Shown here one piece after another: positions 34,214 to 44,900 of a stretch of DNA of 64,000 bases. This DNA is from Dromiciops gliroides. Taxonomy: Eukaryota; Chordata; Mammalia; Microbiotheria; Microbiotheriidae. Location: assembly GCF_019393635.1 (NCBI RefSeq), contig NC_057866.1, positions 248,001 to 312,000 of the forward strand, in the 5' to 3' direction. Made by a program: the position numbers and the translations under genes. The notes under the pieces were generated by a model. That model saw nothing but the letters and a program-made list of their open reading frames with translations. It was not told the origin of the DNA and ran no database searches. Within the stretch, counting starts at the first letter, position 1; each line of letters opens with the position of its first letter.

Positions 34214-35199
34214 CTTTTTAAACTGTGGGACACGACCGCATCTGGGGGTAGGAAATTTGGCAAAAATAAAAGGTTATGTATACCTATTTTACATACCTAT
34301 ATATTCGGGGTCACGAAGTTTAAGAAGCCATGTTCTAGCACATTTGTTAACTAGCCTTCCTTAAAGGCTGCAGTAACCATACTGGCCACCAAAGGGCACT
34401 CGAGCAGAAGATTGCCTGTCTCTTCAAGTCCAGAATCAACCCAGGAATGGAACAGGAATGAGGCAGGAGGCATCACTGCAGAGTCTGGGCGTCGCTCCTG
34501 AGCCCCCGCACAGTCCGTCTCTCTGGGCTCTCCTCTCTCAGGCTCAGTGGCTACCATCCATGGCTCCAGAGACAGCCCATCATCAGCACATCGCTGATGG
34601 AAGCTGGTGAAAGTATCAGAAAACGGGCCAGGTCCTGCTAGATGGAGCCCTCGGGATTCAGCATCTACTCAGTGGCCTCCTGCTCGCCCTCCCAGATTTT
34701 CAGAGCCTGGAGGTTGGGTTTTCCCTCAAGAAGGGAAGAAAGAAATGCCCACTTCCAACTTCCATCTCAGGATTACAGATTTAAGAAAGGCAAATCAAGG
34801 GAGGAAGAGGAAGGAGAGAATTCCGTTTCCCATCCAGCTCACCAGTCCAGTGGGAATCACCCTAACTGTCAGTCTCAGGGCTTCTGATCCTCCCTTTTGA
34901 AGTCTGGACCCCATATCTGTTCCAAGAGCTGAGTCACTTCCTAAACTACTTTTGGTTCCTGGGAATCTGCCTCATGGGAGCCTGGATCATGGCCCCTTGA
35001 AGTCAGATTCCTAAGTGCAGCTGAAGAAGAGGTAGCAGCCCCTTGCAGACTTTCCACACCTCTGTCCACTGCGTGTAAGTGTGCTCTCAGAGATTCCCAG
35101 TGAGGTGGCATGAACAAACTCTTCTCATCTGTTCCTAAATCCTCATCAACCCAGGGCCAAGAGGGAAAGAATCATTCAAAAAGAGAAGAGGGCAGAGTG
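34214..35199. other. Mostly unassigned intergenic sequence
   Basis: About 34214-34340 (CACGACCGCATCTGGGGG, then AAAATAAAAGGTTATG) looks like a short old repeat of unknown family. A weaker CTCF-like motif, CCACCAAAGGGCACT, is at 34386-34400. No gene seen. Confidence 0.4.
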
Positions 35200-35425
35200 T
35201 GGGCACATTCCATTGTGGTGGCCGTCCCTCCCAGCTTTGTGAAATCAGCAGATATGACAGGCATGTCATCTACGCCTTTATCCAAGCCATAGATAAAAAT
35301 GTGGAGCAGATAGAGCTGTGCACAGATCCTAGGAACACTCTGCAGGAGCCCCCCTGCCGCACTGATACTAAGCTCTTAATTATCTTTGGGTTCTGAGTCT
35401 GCCTATCTGCCAGCATCACGACCAC
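35200..35425 (-). repeat. CR1/L3-type LINE fragment
   Basis: TCCCAGCTTTGTGAAATCAG, then ACGCCTTTATCCAAGCCATA and AGATCCTAGGAACACTC resembles the antisense CR1/L3 text seen again at 44690-45930 in this window. Very diverged. Confidence 0.5.
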
Positions 35426-36489
35426 ATTTCTGTTTTTGTCCAGGAACCACTCATATTTCTTAGGCCTGTAAACCCTGGGGGTTAGGCAGTGTGATCATAA
35501 TTAGGTCTGGGAACCAAGATCTGTGCTTTCCATCACAGCACAGCACAACACACCCACAAGATCTGATCAGCTCAGGTATCTAGTCAAAATGCCAGTCAAT
35601 CAAATGCTCTATTCATTGAAAAGATTTTTTTTTTTCTGAAGTTAAGCACTACAGATGCCAGAACCCTCTATGAAAAGTAGGACTCTTCATGACCTGCTTT
35701 TAAATGTGTAATAAATTCTTCACATTACTTTCAAAACTGTCCTCTTTGTCTGTACTTCTTTCTGAATTTCCTTCTCTCTGGTACATTAAGAAATGTTTGT
35801 GTGGTCCTCTTTTTTTCCTAAACAAATAAATGGAGCACTCCTTAAGCACAAACTCTGGGCAAAGTGCGGGGGTCATACACAGCATCTCTGCCCCTGAGCC
35901 CCTTCTTCTGATTGGACAGCTCCTCCTAGGAGTTTCACTGGAACAGCTACTAATGTCAGCCTCAGGGTGAGGGTCTCTTCCAGCACCTTGGTCTAGGGTG
36001 GCGTAGCCTCAAAACCTGGCTCAGTTCCTGCACAGCAACAGTCCGGGCTCACAACCCAGTGAAGCATTTCTCAGCCATTTTTGGGCTGGGGCCCTAATCA
36101 TCACTCCTAAAGGGGGCTCTTGGTTCCTCTGGGGATTGAGTTTGTGTTGACTGCAAAACCTGACCTAGAATTAGACTCAGATTCCTCTGGCTCAGTCTCC
36201 CAACCTTTCAAAGCTACTCCCTCCCCCTAAAACAGAGTCACCACTGCCACCAAAGATCAAACACTCAGTTCTGGGTTTTAGAGTCACGAGGGTCTTCCTG
36301 AGAACCCCTAAGGATGACTGAGGCAAAAGAGGAGGTAGTTGATGCTGACAGGCCTTTTGAATACCTCCAAAACAAATCAGATGGCCTTCATCTCACCAAG
36401 GAAGCCAGATGCACAATGTCTATGCATGCTTCAGTGTGGACTTGACTTTTGTTTCTGCATCTCTAAAATAGGGTTACTAGCACCTACCT
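35426..36489. other. Unassigned intergenic sequence
   Basis: No gene or clear repeat recognised. Confidence 0.4.
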
Positions 36490-36502
36490 CCCAGGCTGTT
36501 TC

Positions 36503-36503
<1 letters not shown>

Positions 36504-36560
<57 letters not shown>

Positions 36561-36695
36561 TTGCAGGGCAATGGGGGTTAAGTGACTTGCCCAGGATCAC
36601 ACAGCTAATGTCAAGTGTTTAAGGTCAGATTTGAACTCAGGTCCTCCGGAATCCAGGACCAGTGTTTTATCCACTGCGCCCCCTAGCTGCCCCCA
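36504..36695 (-). mobile_element. Marsupial MIR-like SINE with an expanded (TTA)n tail
   Basis: Antisense SINE whose tail complement has become a (TTA)n microsatellite of about 58 bp (to 36561). A perfect 14-bp target-site duplication CCCAGGCTGTTTCT lies at 36490-36503 and 36696-36709. Confidence 0.92.
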
Positions 36696-36709
36696 CCCAG
36701 GCTGTTTCT

Positions 36710-36800
36710 AAGGATAAAATGAGAGGATATTTGTAAATCCTTTAGCACAGTGCCCATCACAGCAGACACTCTCGGCACGTCTTCATCACCATCACCTTTG
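36710..36800 (+). repeat. MIR 3' part
   Basis: AAGGATAAAATGAGAGGATA, then TTTAGCACAGTGCCCATCAC: a MIR 3' end. The SINE above inserted into it. Confidence 0.6.
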
Positions 36801-37083
36801 GTTCAGCCATGGCCAGGTTGTCTAGGAAGTGACATCAAGTGCCCTCCCCCTCTGACGGAGATCCTGGTTCTTTATTTTTCTCCCCCACCCCCTTCAGCTT
36901 TAGGAAGTTTGTTTTACTTGTGACTCTTCCTTCCAACGTTGTCTTCCTTTAATCATCCCCACCATCCCCACTTATTTCCTGTTGAGTTTGGTGCATTTCT
37001 ACAGAAAATTCATGTGTGTGTGTGTGTGTGTGGTGGATGTGTGTGGGGGGTGGAGTACACGACTCTCCGTTGAGGGTCCTTTT

Positions 37084-37096
37084 CTGCCATCTAGTG
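37084..37096 (-). promoter_or_regulatory. CTCF-like binding motif (reverse)
   Basis: CTGCCATCTAGTG is the reverse complement of CACTAGATGGCAG, a good CTCF core match. It faces the motif at 32153. Inferred from the motif only. Confidence 0.45.
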
Positions 37097-37479
37097 CTGA
37101 TCCGCTCCCTGCTTCCTCTACATTTCTATTCTCTTCTATTCACACATCACATGGACTTTCACTCTCCTCTGACTCCTCTCTGTTCTCACTCTCCCTTCTC
37201 TCCTCTTTTCAGATCCTCAGAATAGAAGTAACACTAGGTTCTCCCCCTCTTATTTAACTCCAACAATGGCCTTTAGTACTCTCAATATCTACTGCAATAC
37301 CATTAAAGTGGCGATGGTAGCACCACATCATTATACAGTTCCTTCCAACGACGCAATTAAAGTTACCTTTCTAGGTTTCTCTGGATGTGATTGCATTTCA
37401 TAGTTCCTGCCCACAGCTCCTGTCTTTTCACTGTATATGCCTGAAAAATTGAATTCCATTAATGATCCATTTTTTTTAC

Positions 37480-38530
37480 ATTTAAGATTAAACTTACTTT
37501 TTCAGGATGAGTTATTCTTTGTTTCTAGCCCCATTTTTCTTCTGCTTTTTGGAATATTATATTCCAGCATTTCCTTGCATTTATGGCAAAAGCTGCCAGT
37601 TCTTTAGTGATCCTGACTCTAGTTCCTTGTCACTTGAAGAACTTCTTTCTGGATGTTTGCAGGGTTTTTCTTTTCTTTGACACAAGGACTTTTGGGTTTG
37701 ATGGATTCTTTCTATCTATAATTTGCCTTTTTTTTTTTAACAGATCAGAACTAATAGAGCAAACAGGCAATTTTCACATATGAATCAATTTGTTTATGAA
37801 TCACCTCTCCTAGACCTGTTTTCCAGGTTAGTTGTTTTTTTTAATAACAGATATCTTACATTTTCTTCTATTTGTAAATTTTTTTTTATTTTGATATAGT
37901 TGAGTTTTTTTCTGCTTCCAGGAGTCTTTGATTTCTGTTGGATCTATTCTAGTTTTCATTTCTTTCATTTCAGTCCATTTCTTTGTTCAGATTTTCTATT
38001 TTCTGTCCTAAGCTAGTTTTTTCTTCCAATTCTTTCTTCCAACACTGGTTTAATTTTGTATTTCATTTAATTTCTCCTCACTATTCATGTAGGCCTTGTG
38101 AAGAATCCACTTTTTCTCTTTGAGTCTCTGCTTACAGTTCTTACGAAGTCCCTCTCTCCTTCTTTGGAGGGAATCTTTAGATCTAAAATACTTAAAATAT
38201 ATTGGTCAGGGTTTCCTTCACTTCTCCTCTCTCTGGCTTTAGTTCCTGAGTGGGACTTTTGTGCAGGGTCAGGCTCCATCCCCTGCTCGGCTTTTGGTTG
38301 GGGTGGTCAGCCCTAGCTGGTCCCCAGGTCCCTGGGTTGGTCTTCCACCTCCTGGATCTTCAGGGCCCTCTCTGGCATCTCAGCAGAGGGCTTGAGGTCA
38401 CTCCATCTGAGTGCTATCCCACCACCCTGGTTTCTGCCTCTTCCTGATTCTGAGGTCCCTACTCTGGGGCTTTCTTTGGGGAGTCTTCTGCTCTTGTTGC
38501 CCTTAGATACAAAACCTCATGGGTGACATG
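37480..38530 (-). mobile_element. L1/HAL1-like ORF1 and 5' region, antisense
   Basis: The long T-rich text around 37860-38080 is the antisense of a Lys/Glu-rich coiled coil of the kind found in L1 ORF1, followed by GC-rich 5'UTR-like sequence. It differs from the younger L1 copies here, so it is an older subfamily. The assignment is tentative. Confidence 0.45.
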
Positions 38531-38539
38531 TTCCTGGAC

Positions 38540-38785
38540 CATCTCTCATGATACTGGGAGGATAATCAGAGGATGGTGGCTCAGTGTTAGAGTGCTGGGC
38601 CTGGAACTAGGAAGACCTGCATGATAGCTCTGTGACCATGGGTGAGTCACAACTTCTGTTTGCCTCAGTTTCCTCAACTATAAAATGGAAAGAATACAAC
38701 TCCCAGGATGGTTGTGAGGATCAAATGAGAGCACTTAGTACAATGCCTGGCACACAGTAGGCACTTAACAAATGTTTGTTCTCTT
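38540..38785 (+). mobile_element. MIR/THER1-type SINE
   Basis: A nearly full-length element: CTGGGCCTGGAACTAGGAAG, then GCCTCAGTTTCCTCAACTAT and CCTGGCACACAGTAGGCACT. Confidence 0.75.
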
Positions 38786-39940
38786 CCCTGCCTGACATTG
38801 GTGCAGGCCCAGCACACAGTAGGAACTTTACAGGCGTTTATTCCCTTCCTTACTCCATGTTGACACTGGCAGCCCCATCAGGCTTCTGGAGCAGGGCTGG
38901 GGTGGAGGAAGTCACTCACTGCAGGTTCTTGTGGGATTTCTTGAGCCTTTGCTGTGGTCTGGTGAGAACTGCCAGTTCTACAGGGTTAAGGACCCTGGGC
39001 AGTCCACCCAGGCAGCTGACTCTGTCAACCTTCTGCCTCCACAAGAGACCATCAGATTCTTTGCTGAAATCCTGGCAGAGTGACTCCCCGGCATTTTGCT
39101 GCTGTTCTACCAGTCTGGCGGGCTCATCCCAAAGGGAGATGTGGTTCATCCGGTAGGACCTGTTTTCGCCAAAGACTCACCTCTGCCCTCTGCGAGTGTC
39201 ACGAACCAGTCCTTTCCCAGCATCCTCTAGAACCGCCTTGGAGCTTGGGCCTTTTCTGTCCTTTTGAAGATCCCAAGGTTAGCCCTGCAGCAGTCCTGCC
39301 CAGGCTGTCCATAACCCAGGGAGACCCCCAGCAGGCGCTTGACCCCACCCCTCCCCAGCTCCTTCCACCTGGAGCTGTCGTGTCAGCCCGCAGGGCCCTG
39401 AGCTCCAGAGGCTGAGTGTGTGTGAGGTCCCCTGAGTGGGGTTCCGGGAGAGGTCCCCAATGCCCTCCCTCCCCGCACTCAGCCCTAGGCTCCAGTTTTC
39501 CTGGATTCTCTGGGTGGGAGGAGACCCAACCCAAAGCCATGCAGGATCCACCCAATCGAGGTTGGCAAGGTGTGGATGGTGCCAGGAGGGCAGGCTGTGG
39601 TTCTCCCAGAGAACTGCAGCTCCGCACAAACTTGTCTCCAGGACTTTTTTCCACCAGAAACACAAAGTCTCTGATGGAAGCACTGGTTGGATCAGCAAGG
39701 AAGGGGAAGGCAAAGGGCGTTCCCAGAGCTGCTGGATCCCCCCACAGTCCAAGCAACAGGAGAGACCTGGATCTCCAGCTGGGGCTGGCTCAGGAGAGGA
39801 GCTGAGGGACCTGGATGCTCTCCCGCCCAAGGATGGACAAAGAGATGAGCAGATTTCGCAAGATGGACAATGTAGGTCTCTGCCTCCGCTGACCTGCCGC
39901 CAACCTCCTCCCAGCCCCCATCTTTCCCCCATTCCATGCT
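38786..39940. other. GC-rich intergenic sequence without a recognised gene
   Basis: Several overlapping open frames of up to 217 codons occur on both strands. None shows a known domain or a consistent splice pattern. Confidence 0.4.
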
Positions 39941-39954
39941 AGGCTAAAGTGGGG

Positions 39955-40006
39955 CATATAAGGGCTGGGGCTGGGGCCAGAGAGGGTCAGTAGGGGCCCT
40001 GAGTCA
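39955..40006 (+). promoter_or_regulatory. Possible alternative upstream PKP3 promoter elements
   Basis: A TATA-like CATATAAG at 39955-39962 and an AP-1 motif TGAGTCA at 40000-40006, about 1.9 kb upstream of the PKP3 start codon. Human PKP3 is known to use alternative first exons. The link here is inference. Confidence 0.3.
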
Positions 40007-40284
40007 TTGGCAGAGAGCCTGGGCATAGGACCACAGATTGGAGAGGGGAATGACTGACAGGGGATGGGAGCCAAGTCCACCCAGGGATGCCTGAGCTGGG
40101 CATAGGAGAGTCACAGGTGCTGGGGAGGGTGGGAAGAATGGAAGGACCATCCGGGCTTGCAGCAGAAGCCCCTGGGCCCAGAAAGTCAGGGAGGCTGCCG
40201 CGAAGGGTCAGCTCTGACCTTGGGCTGGCCCTTTCCCTAGTCTCTGAGTCTGGGGTAGTTGTTCACTCGGGCTCCTTCCTCACT

Positions 40285-40400
40285 TGAATCTCATGCCAAC
40301 CCTAAGAGGTAGATCCAGCAGGTAGTGTCAACAGCATTTTATAGATGAGGAAACTGAGGCTGAGAGATGAAGGTAGTGCCTGCGCCCAACAGCTGTGGCA
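40285..40400 (-). repeat. MIR fragment
   Basis: TTTTATAGATGAGGAAACTG is the antisense of the MIR 3' conserved part. Confidence 0.55.
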
Positions 40401-41689
40401 TTCTTTGATTGACTGAGCCTCAGAATGCAAACCCCTCTGTAACTCTGGGGTCTCTGGCAGTAGCCAGGAAGGCCCAGCCCTCTCCCCAAATGGGAAGGGG
40501 CAGCTCCGGTGTATTTCTGGTGCCTGAAATGCCAGGTTCCAGCAGCCTGGGCTCCGCCCGCCCCACCCCTGCTAGTGTGGACTTGTGCTCTGCTGCTCCC
40601 GGTGAGTCACCACCTGCTCCTCCCACCCTATGCCCACGTCACATGCAGGAGCAAAAGCAGCAGCAGCAGCAGCGCTGGCACCAACCAATGTGGAGGTGGG
40701 GCATGGGTCTAGGTGGAGAGGCCTCCTCTCTGAGCCTCAGATCAGAATTCCAGAGCCCCCCCAAGCTTGCCCAGGCCTGTCACTGCACACACACACACAC
40801 CATGAGCCAGGAGACTGGGCCCCTGGAGGGAACATGCTCCTCACCTCCCCAACCCCCAGACCTGGGTTGCCTAAGATGGATGGCCCAAACCACGGCCATT
40901 TTCAATAGAGGCCGGGCTTCCAAGGAGAGCCTTGGAGAAGGGCATCCCCAAATTGGTAGAACAGATGGAGACTGTAGGAGAGAAAAGGATGGGAATAAGG
41001 GATACAATGAACCCCAAGAACCAGTGTTATTGCAGCCTCAATCCCCCCTCCCCCACCCTCAGCCCATTCTCCACTCTGGGAGCCTTTGGACCCTCAGCCC
41101 CACATCCCGGTCTGATCTCCCATGGGACCCACCATTTTACAAGGTGCCCAAACGGGGGAAGGAGGCGACTGACCCCCACCTCCTCTCTTCTGACCTACAC
41201 TTGGGCCTGGGCCAATCTCCTGCCCAGCAGAGGGAGGCACCCTGGAGAGATGCCAGGCTAGGTTGGGCCCACAGCGGAGCCCTTAGGAAAGCATTGGGTG
41301 AATAGGAAGGCCCAGTCAGCACCCTTCCCACCATCCCCAAGAGCAACAACTATAATCACTGGGCACCTCCCATCCTGCCCAGTCCAGTCCCAGCAGCGTC
41401 CCAGCCCAGATCCTGACCTGGGACCTCCCTGGGCCTCAGTCCCTCCCTTCCTTTCCCCACAGCCTTCAAGATAGGCTACCCCACTGGCCTCCAACAGCTC
41501 CTTATGGCTCCGCCTTCAGGTGCGGAGGGCCTGTCTTCCCCCCCCACCCACCCAAAGGTCTGGGAGTACCAGGGTGGCAGCTGAGGGTTAGGGCCCCTGG
41601 GACCTGGGGGCTGGGCAGGGCCTATTCCTTCCCCAGGAATTCCACCTTAAGGAGGCTGGTGGCTCCTCCCTCCCTAGCCTACCCCCAGG

Positions 41690-41931
41690 TATCCCCGCCC
41701 CCAGGTGAGCTCAGGCCTGGGCGTGTCTGCTGTCTCCCAGTCTCCCAGGGTGAGGCTGGCTGGCCGGCTGGCAGGGACTGCTAGGAACTGAACTGACCGA
41801 GCCACTGGCCCAGGACCGGGTAGAGGACCATGCAGGACAGAGTGGTCCGGCCAGAGCCCTGCTAAACCCCCGGACCTAGCTCCCAGGCCGGGCCCCAGTT
41901 GGAGGCCCAGGCAGGTCCTGCTTCTGCCACG
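41690..41931 (+). promoter_or_regulatory. PKP3 proximal promoter and 5'UTR
   Basis: A TATA-less, GC-rich stretch with a GC box (CCCCGCCCCC near 41694-41703), leading into the 5'UTR directly upstream of ATG 41932. It contains a short upstream open frame. Confidence 0.5.
41830..41865 (+). other. Upstream ORF in the putative PKP3 leader
   Basis: ATG at 41830 opens an 11-codon frame (MQDRVVRPEPC, stop at 41863-41865), 66 bp before the PKP3 start. Its first 11 bases, ATGCAGGACAG, are identical to those of the true PKP3 start. It matters only if transcription starts upstream of 41830. Confidence 0.45.
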
Positions 41932-44900
41932 ATGCAGGACAGTAATTTCCTGCTTTCTGCCCTGCAGCCCGAGGCTGGGGTCTGCTCCCTAGCCCTGCCC
42001 TCTGACTTGCAGTTGGACCAGAGGAACAAGGAGGCCATAGAGGCAGAGAGGGAGCGGCTGAAGGTGGCCCGGGTGCAGGAGCAGGTCCGGGCCAGGATGC
42101 TCCAGCTGGGTCAGCCTTCGAGGATCAATGGCTCTCCGGCCGGTCCCCTGACGGATTCAGCAACCAGCACAGGCCTAGACAGCTCCAGAGGTACCCACTA
42201 CCCAGGAGGGGGGAGAGGTACCTGCTGCCCAGGAGGAAGAGGAGGGGGCATCAGGGACCCAAGTTGGGCCTGCTGGGCTGAGGCAGGGCGGCCGCAGGGA
42301 GGGGAGTGAGAGCCACCAGCTGCAGAGGCGGGCGGGTAGCTATTCTCAGGTGAAGGCGTTCGGGCTGTGCCCAGACTCCAGGCTTGTTCCCTGACTCACT
42401 GGCAGGCCTTGGATTGACTCAGCTTGGGGATCCCTAGCCCCACCCTCGGGGGTCCCTGAGTCAGTTCTTCCTAAAAACCTCTCCCTAAGACACACAGGAG
42501 GTGACAGCCCCGGTGTCTGGTTGGGGAGAAAGGGGAGATTGTCTGGCCCAAGTCTTTGAGAGGAAAGGAAGCCAGAAGGGGCTTTGCTCCAAACGTGGGG
42601 GTCCTTTGGGAGCAGTGCCCCAGAGGAATCCCAGAGGAAGCCCCTAGTCTAGGGACAATTGTGGATAGGGTGACACCACTCAAGGGGGCTAAACCAAGCC
42701 AAGTCTTTAAGCCCACTCAGAGACCTGTCAGGAGCAGAGACACCCCTCCCTGCCCTGAGAAAGAGGGGGCTGGGGGGGCCACCCCAGCAGAGATCTCCTT
42801 CCCTCATGCACTCCACAGAACCTTACTGGGGAAGGGAGGGAGCCAGGGGCTGTGCTGCTATTAGGAAAACCGACAGACAGGGCTGGTGGAGGGCAGCAGG
42901 ACCCTGGAGAACCAGGCCTTGAGGAGAGGGCTGTAAGCCTCCAGGGTCCTCCTCCTCCTCCTCCTCCTTCAGCCATCACAGTTTGGAGGGGGGGGGGGCA
43001 GGAAGGAGGCAGCCAAATATGGGCACTAATTACAGTTTACAAAATGCATCAGAGATGGCCACCCATGGCCAGCCCTGACAATTAGGAGGATGATTATAAT
43101 TTGGGGGGAGGGGGTGTGCAGGGAGCCCAAAGATGGGGGTGTGTCCCACCCTGGCGGAGCCTCCCTGGCGTCAAGGGGTTAATCTCCCCACCCATGAAGC
43201 CTCATTAAATTGGGCTGGCAAGGGGGCCTGGGGGATGGGAAGGCCTGTGTGGGTGAGGAAGGGGGTGTGTTTACCCCTGGAGGTGGTTGATCTCTCTCTG
43301 ACCAGGCATTGTGGGGGGGGCGGGGGCAAAGGCATCAGAGGAGCTGGCTATAGGCGATCCACCAATGAGGAAGCTCCCCCAGCATCGTTGGCCCCCTTGG
43401 GAACTCCAAAAATTCCTCCTCTTTGCCAGTGAGGATGGGAACCAGCCAGCCTAGCTCTCATCACAGTCCCCTTGAGTGCCAGCCCTGTGGCCCCCCCAGA
43501 TGGAATAGCTGGGGAAGCAATCCCTGGTGGCATCAGCACCTTCCTCCCGCCAAGATCAGCCACTCAGAAGGCATGGAAAGGGCCCACACCCCCCTCCTTA
43601 CTCCAGCCCCTTTGTATTAGTGGGTGTCAGGGCCCAGGCCAGAGCCTACCACTGCCCTTCCCTGATAGGTGCCTCTATCTCCCTAGCTCGGCTGCCAGCT
43701 CATGGTCACCTCACCTGCTCCTGATGCGCCCATCCTTCTTAGCACAGTGCTGGGAACACAGTGAGCTCTATTGAAATGCATCTTCTTTCCCTTCTCTCTT
43801 TCCATCCCAGTAGACTCACCAAACACTTGTGAAGTGTGTGCCTTGTGCCAGGCATCCCAGGACAAAAACAGAACAGCCTCTGCCCCCTGGAGTGTGGAGA
43901 GGAGAGTGAGGAGGAGACACAGGGCAGGGAGGAAAAGGGGGCAAATGATCTCCCAAAACCCTGAGAGCCCCCCAGTGGGGTTGGGGAGGGAGCAGGGAAG
44001 GGTCAGAGCCCAGACACAGTTATTTGTAGAATTAAAGTCTGTATAAATGCTAGCTACCATCAGCCTTGCTCTAGCCAATTCTCCATTGGGCTAGGTGCAG
44101 CAGCTGAGGCCAGGGGGGACTGGCTTCCAGCTCTAAGGGCAGGAGACTGCCTTGCATCCACTCCTGAGTGTTCCACCTTCCACTCATTCTGGCCACCTTC
44201 TCACCATCTCTCCATCTACCCCCAGAATCCTGGAATCAGGAAGGGACCTCAGGAGCATGGTGCCCAGCCCAGCCCACTGCACACCTGACCATTGGGCATA
44301 CAGCACTTGCCCCAAGTCCTCCAAAGGAACCACCCAGTGCATTCAGGGACACCGTGCATGGTTATGTCCCGAGACGGAGCCGAAATCTGCCCCATGGCTC
44401 CCCCCTCCAAGCATCCCCAGGACAAGGACTCAGGGCATCTTCCCATGCTGGTTGCCTTCCTCTGGGAATGCTACCTAAAATGTGGCCTCCAAGGCAGAAC
44501 ACAGTCCTCTGGGAAAGGTTTGGCTGGAGCAGGGAATGGAGGCACTACTGCCTCCTCACACCCCTCTACATGGGGCTCAAGATCCCAGGAAGGATTCATG
44601 GTGAATCTGGGAGCCACTAAGCCCCCCAGATCTTTTCCAGAGAAGCTGCTGCTTAACCATGCTCTGCCACCTTAGACTTGGGCAGCTTATTTTGTGGAGC
44701 CAAGGGCAAGACTTTTAATTTTTCCCTCTTGAATCTATTGCATCAAATTTAGAACTAGCCCACAGGAACTTCTTGGATCCTGACTTCATTGCCCATTCAT
44801 TCATGACATTAGCCATCCCTCCCAGCTTTGTGTGACTTGCAGATTGGATGAGCCAGCCCTCTATGCCTTTCTCCAAGTTGTAGCTAAAAAGGTTAATCAG

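Noticed and set aside
39199-39932. 185- and 217-codon minus-strand frames
   Set aside because: No recognised domain, no codon periodicity that I can judge, and an overlapping plus-strand frame of similar length.
40409-41305. 298-codon plus-strand open frame upstream of PKP3
   Set aside because: It starts with a non-ATG codon and contains a short simple repeat translated as glutamine; no known domain or splice structure. GC-rich chance frame is most likely, though transcript evidence could change this.
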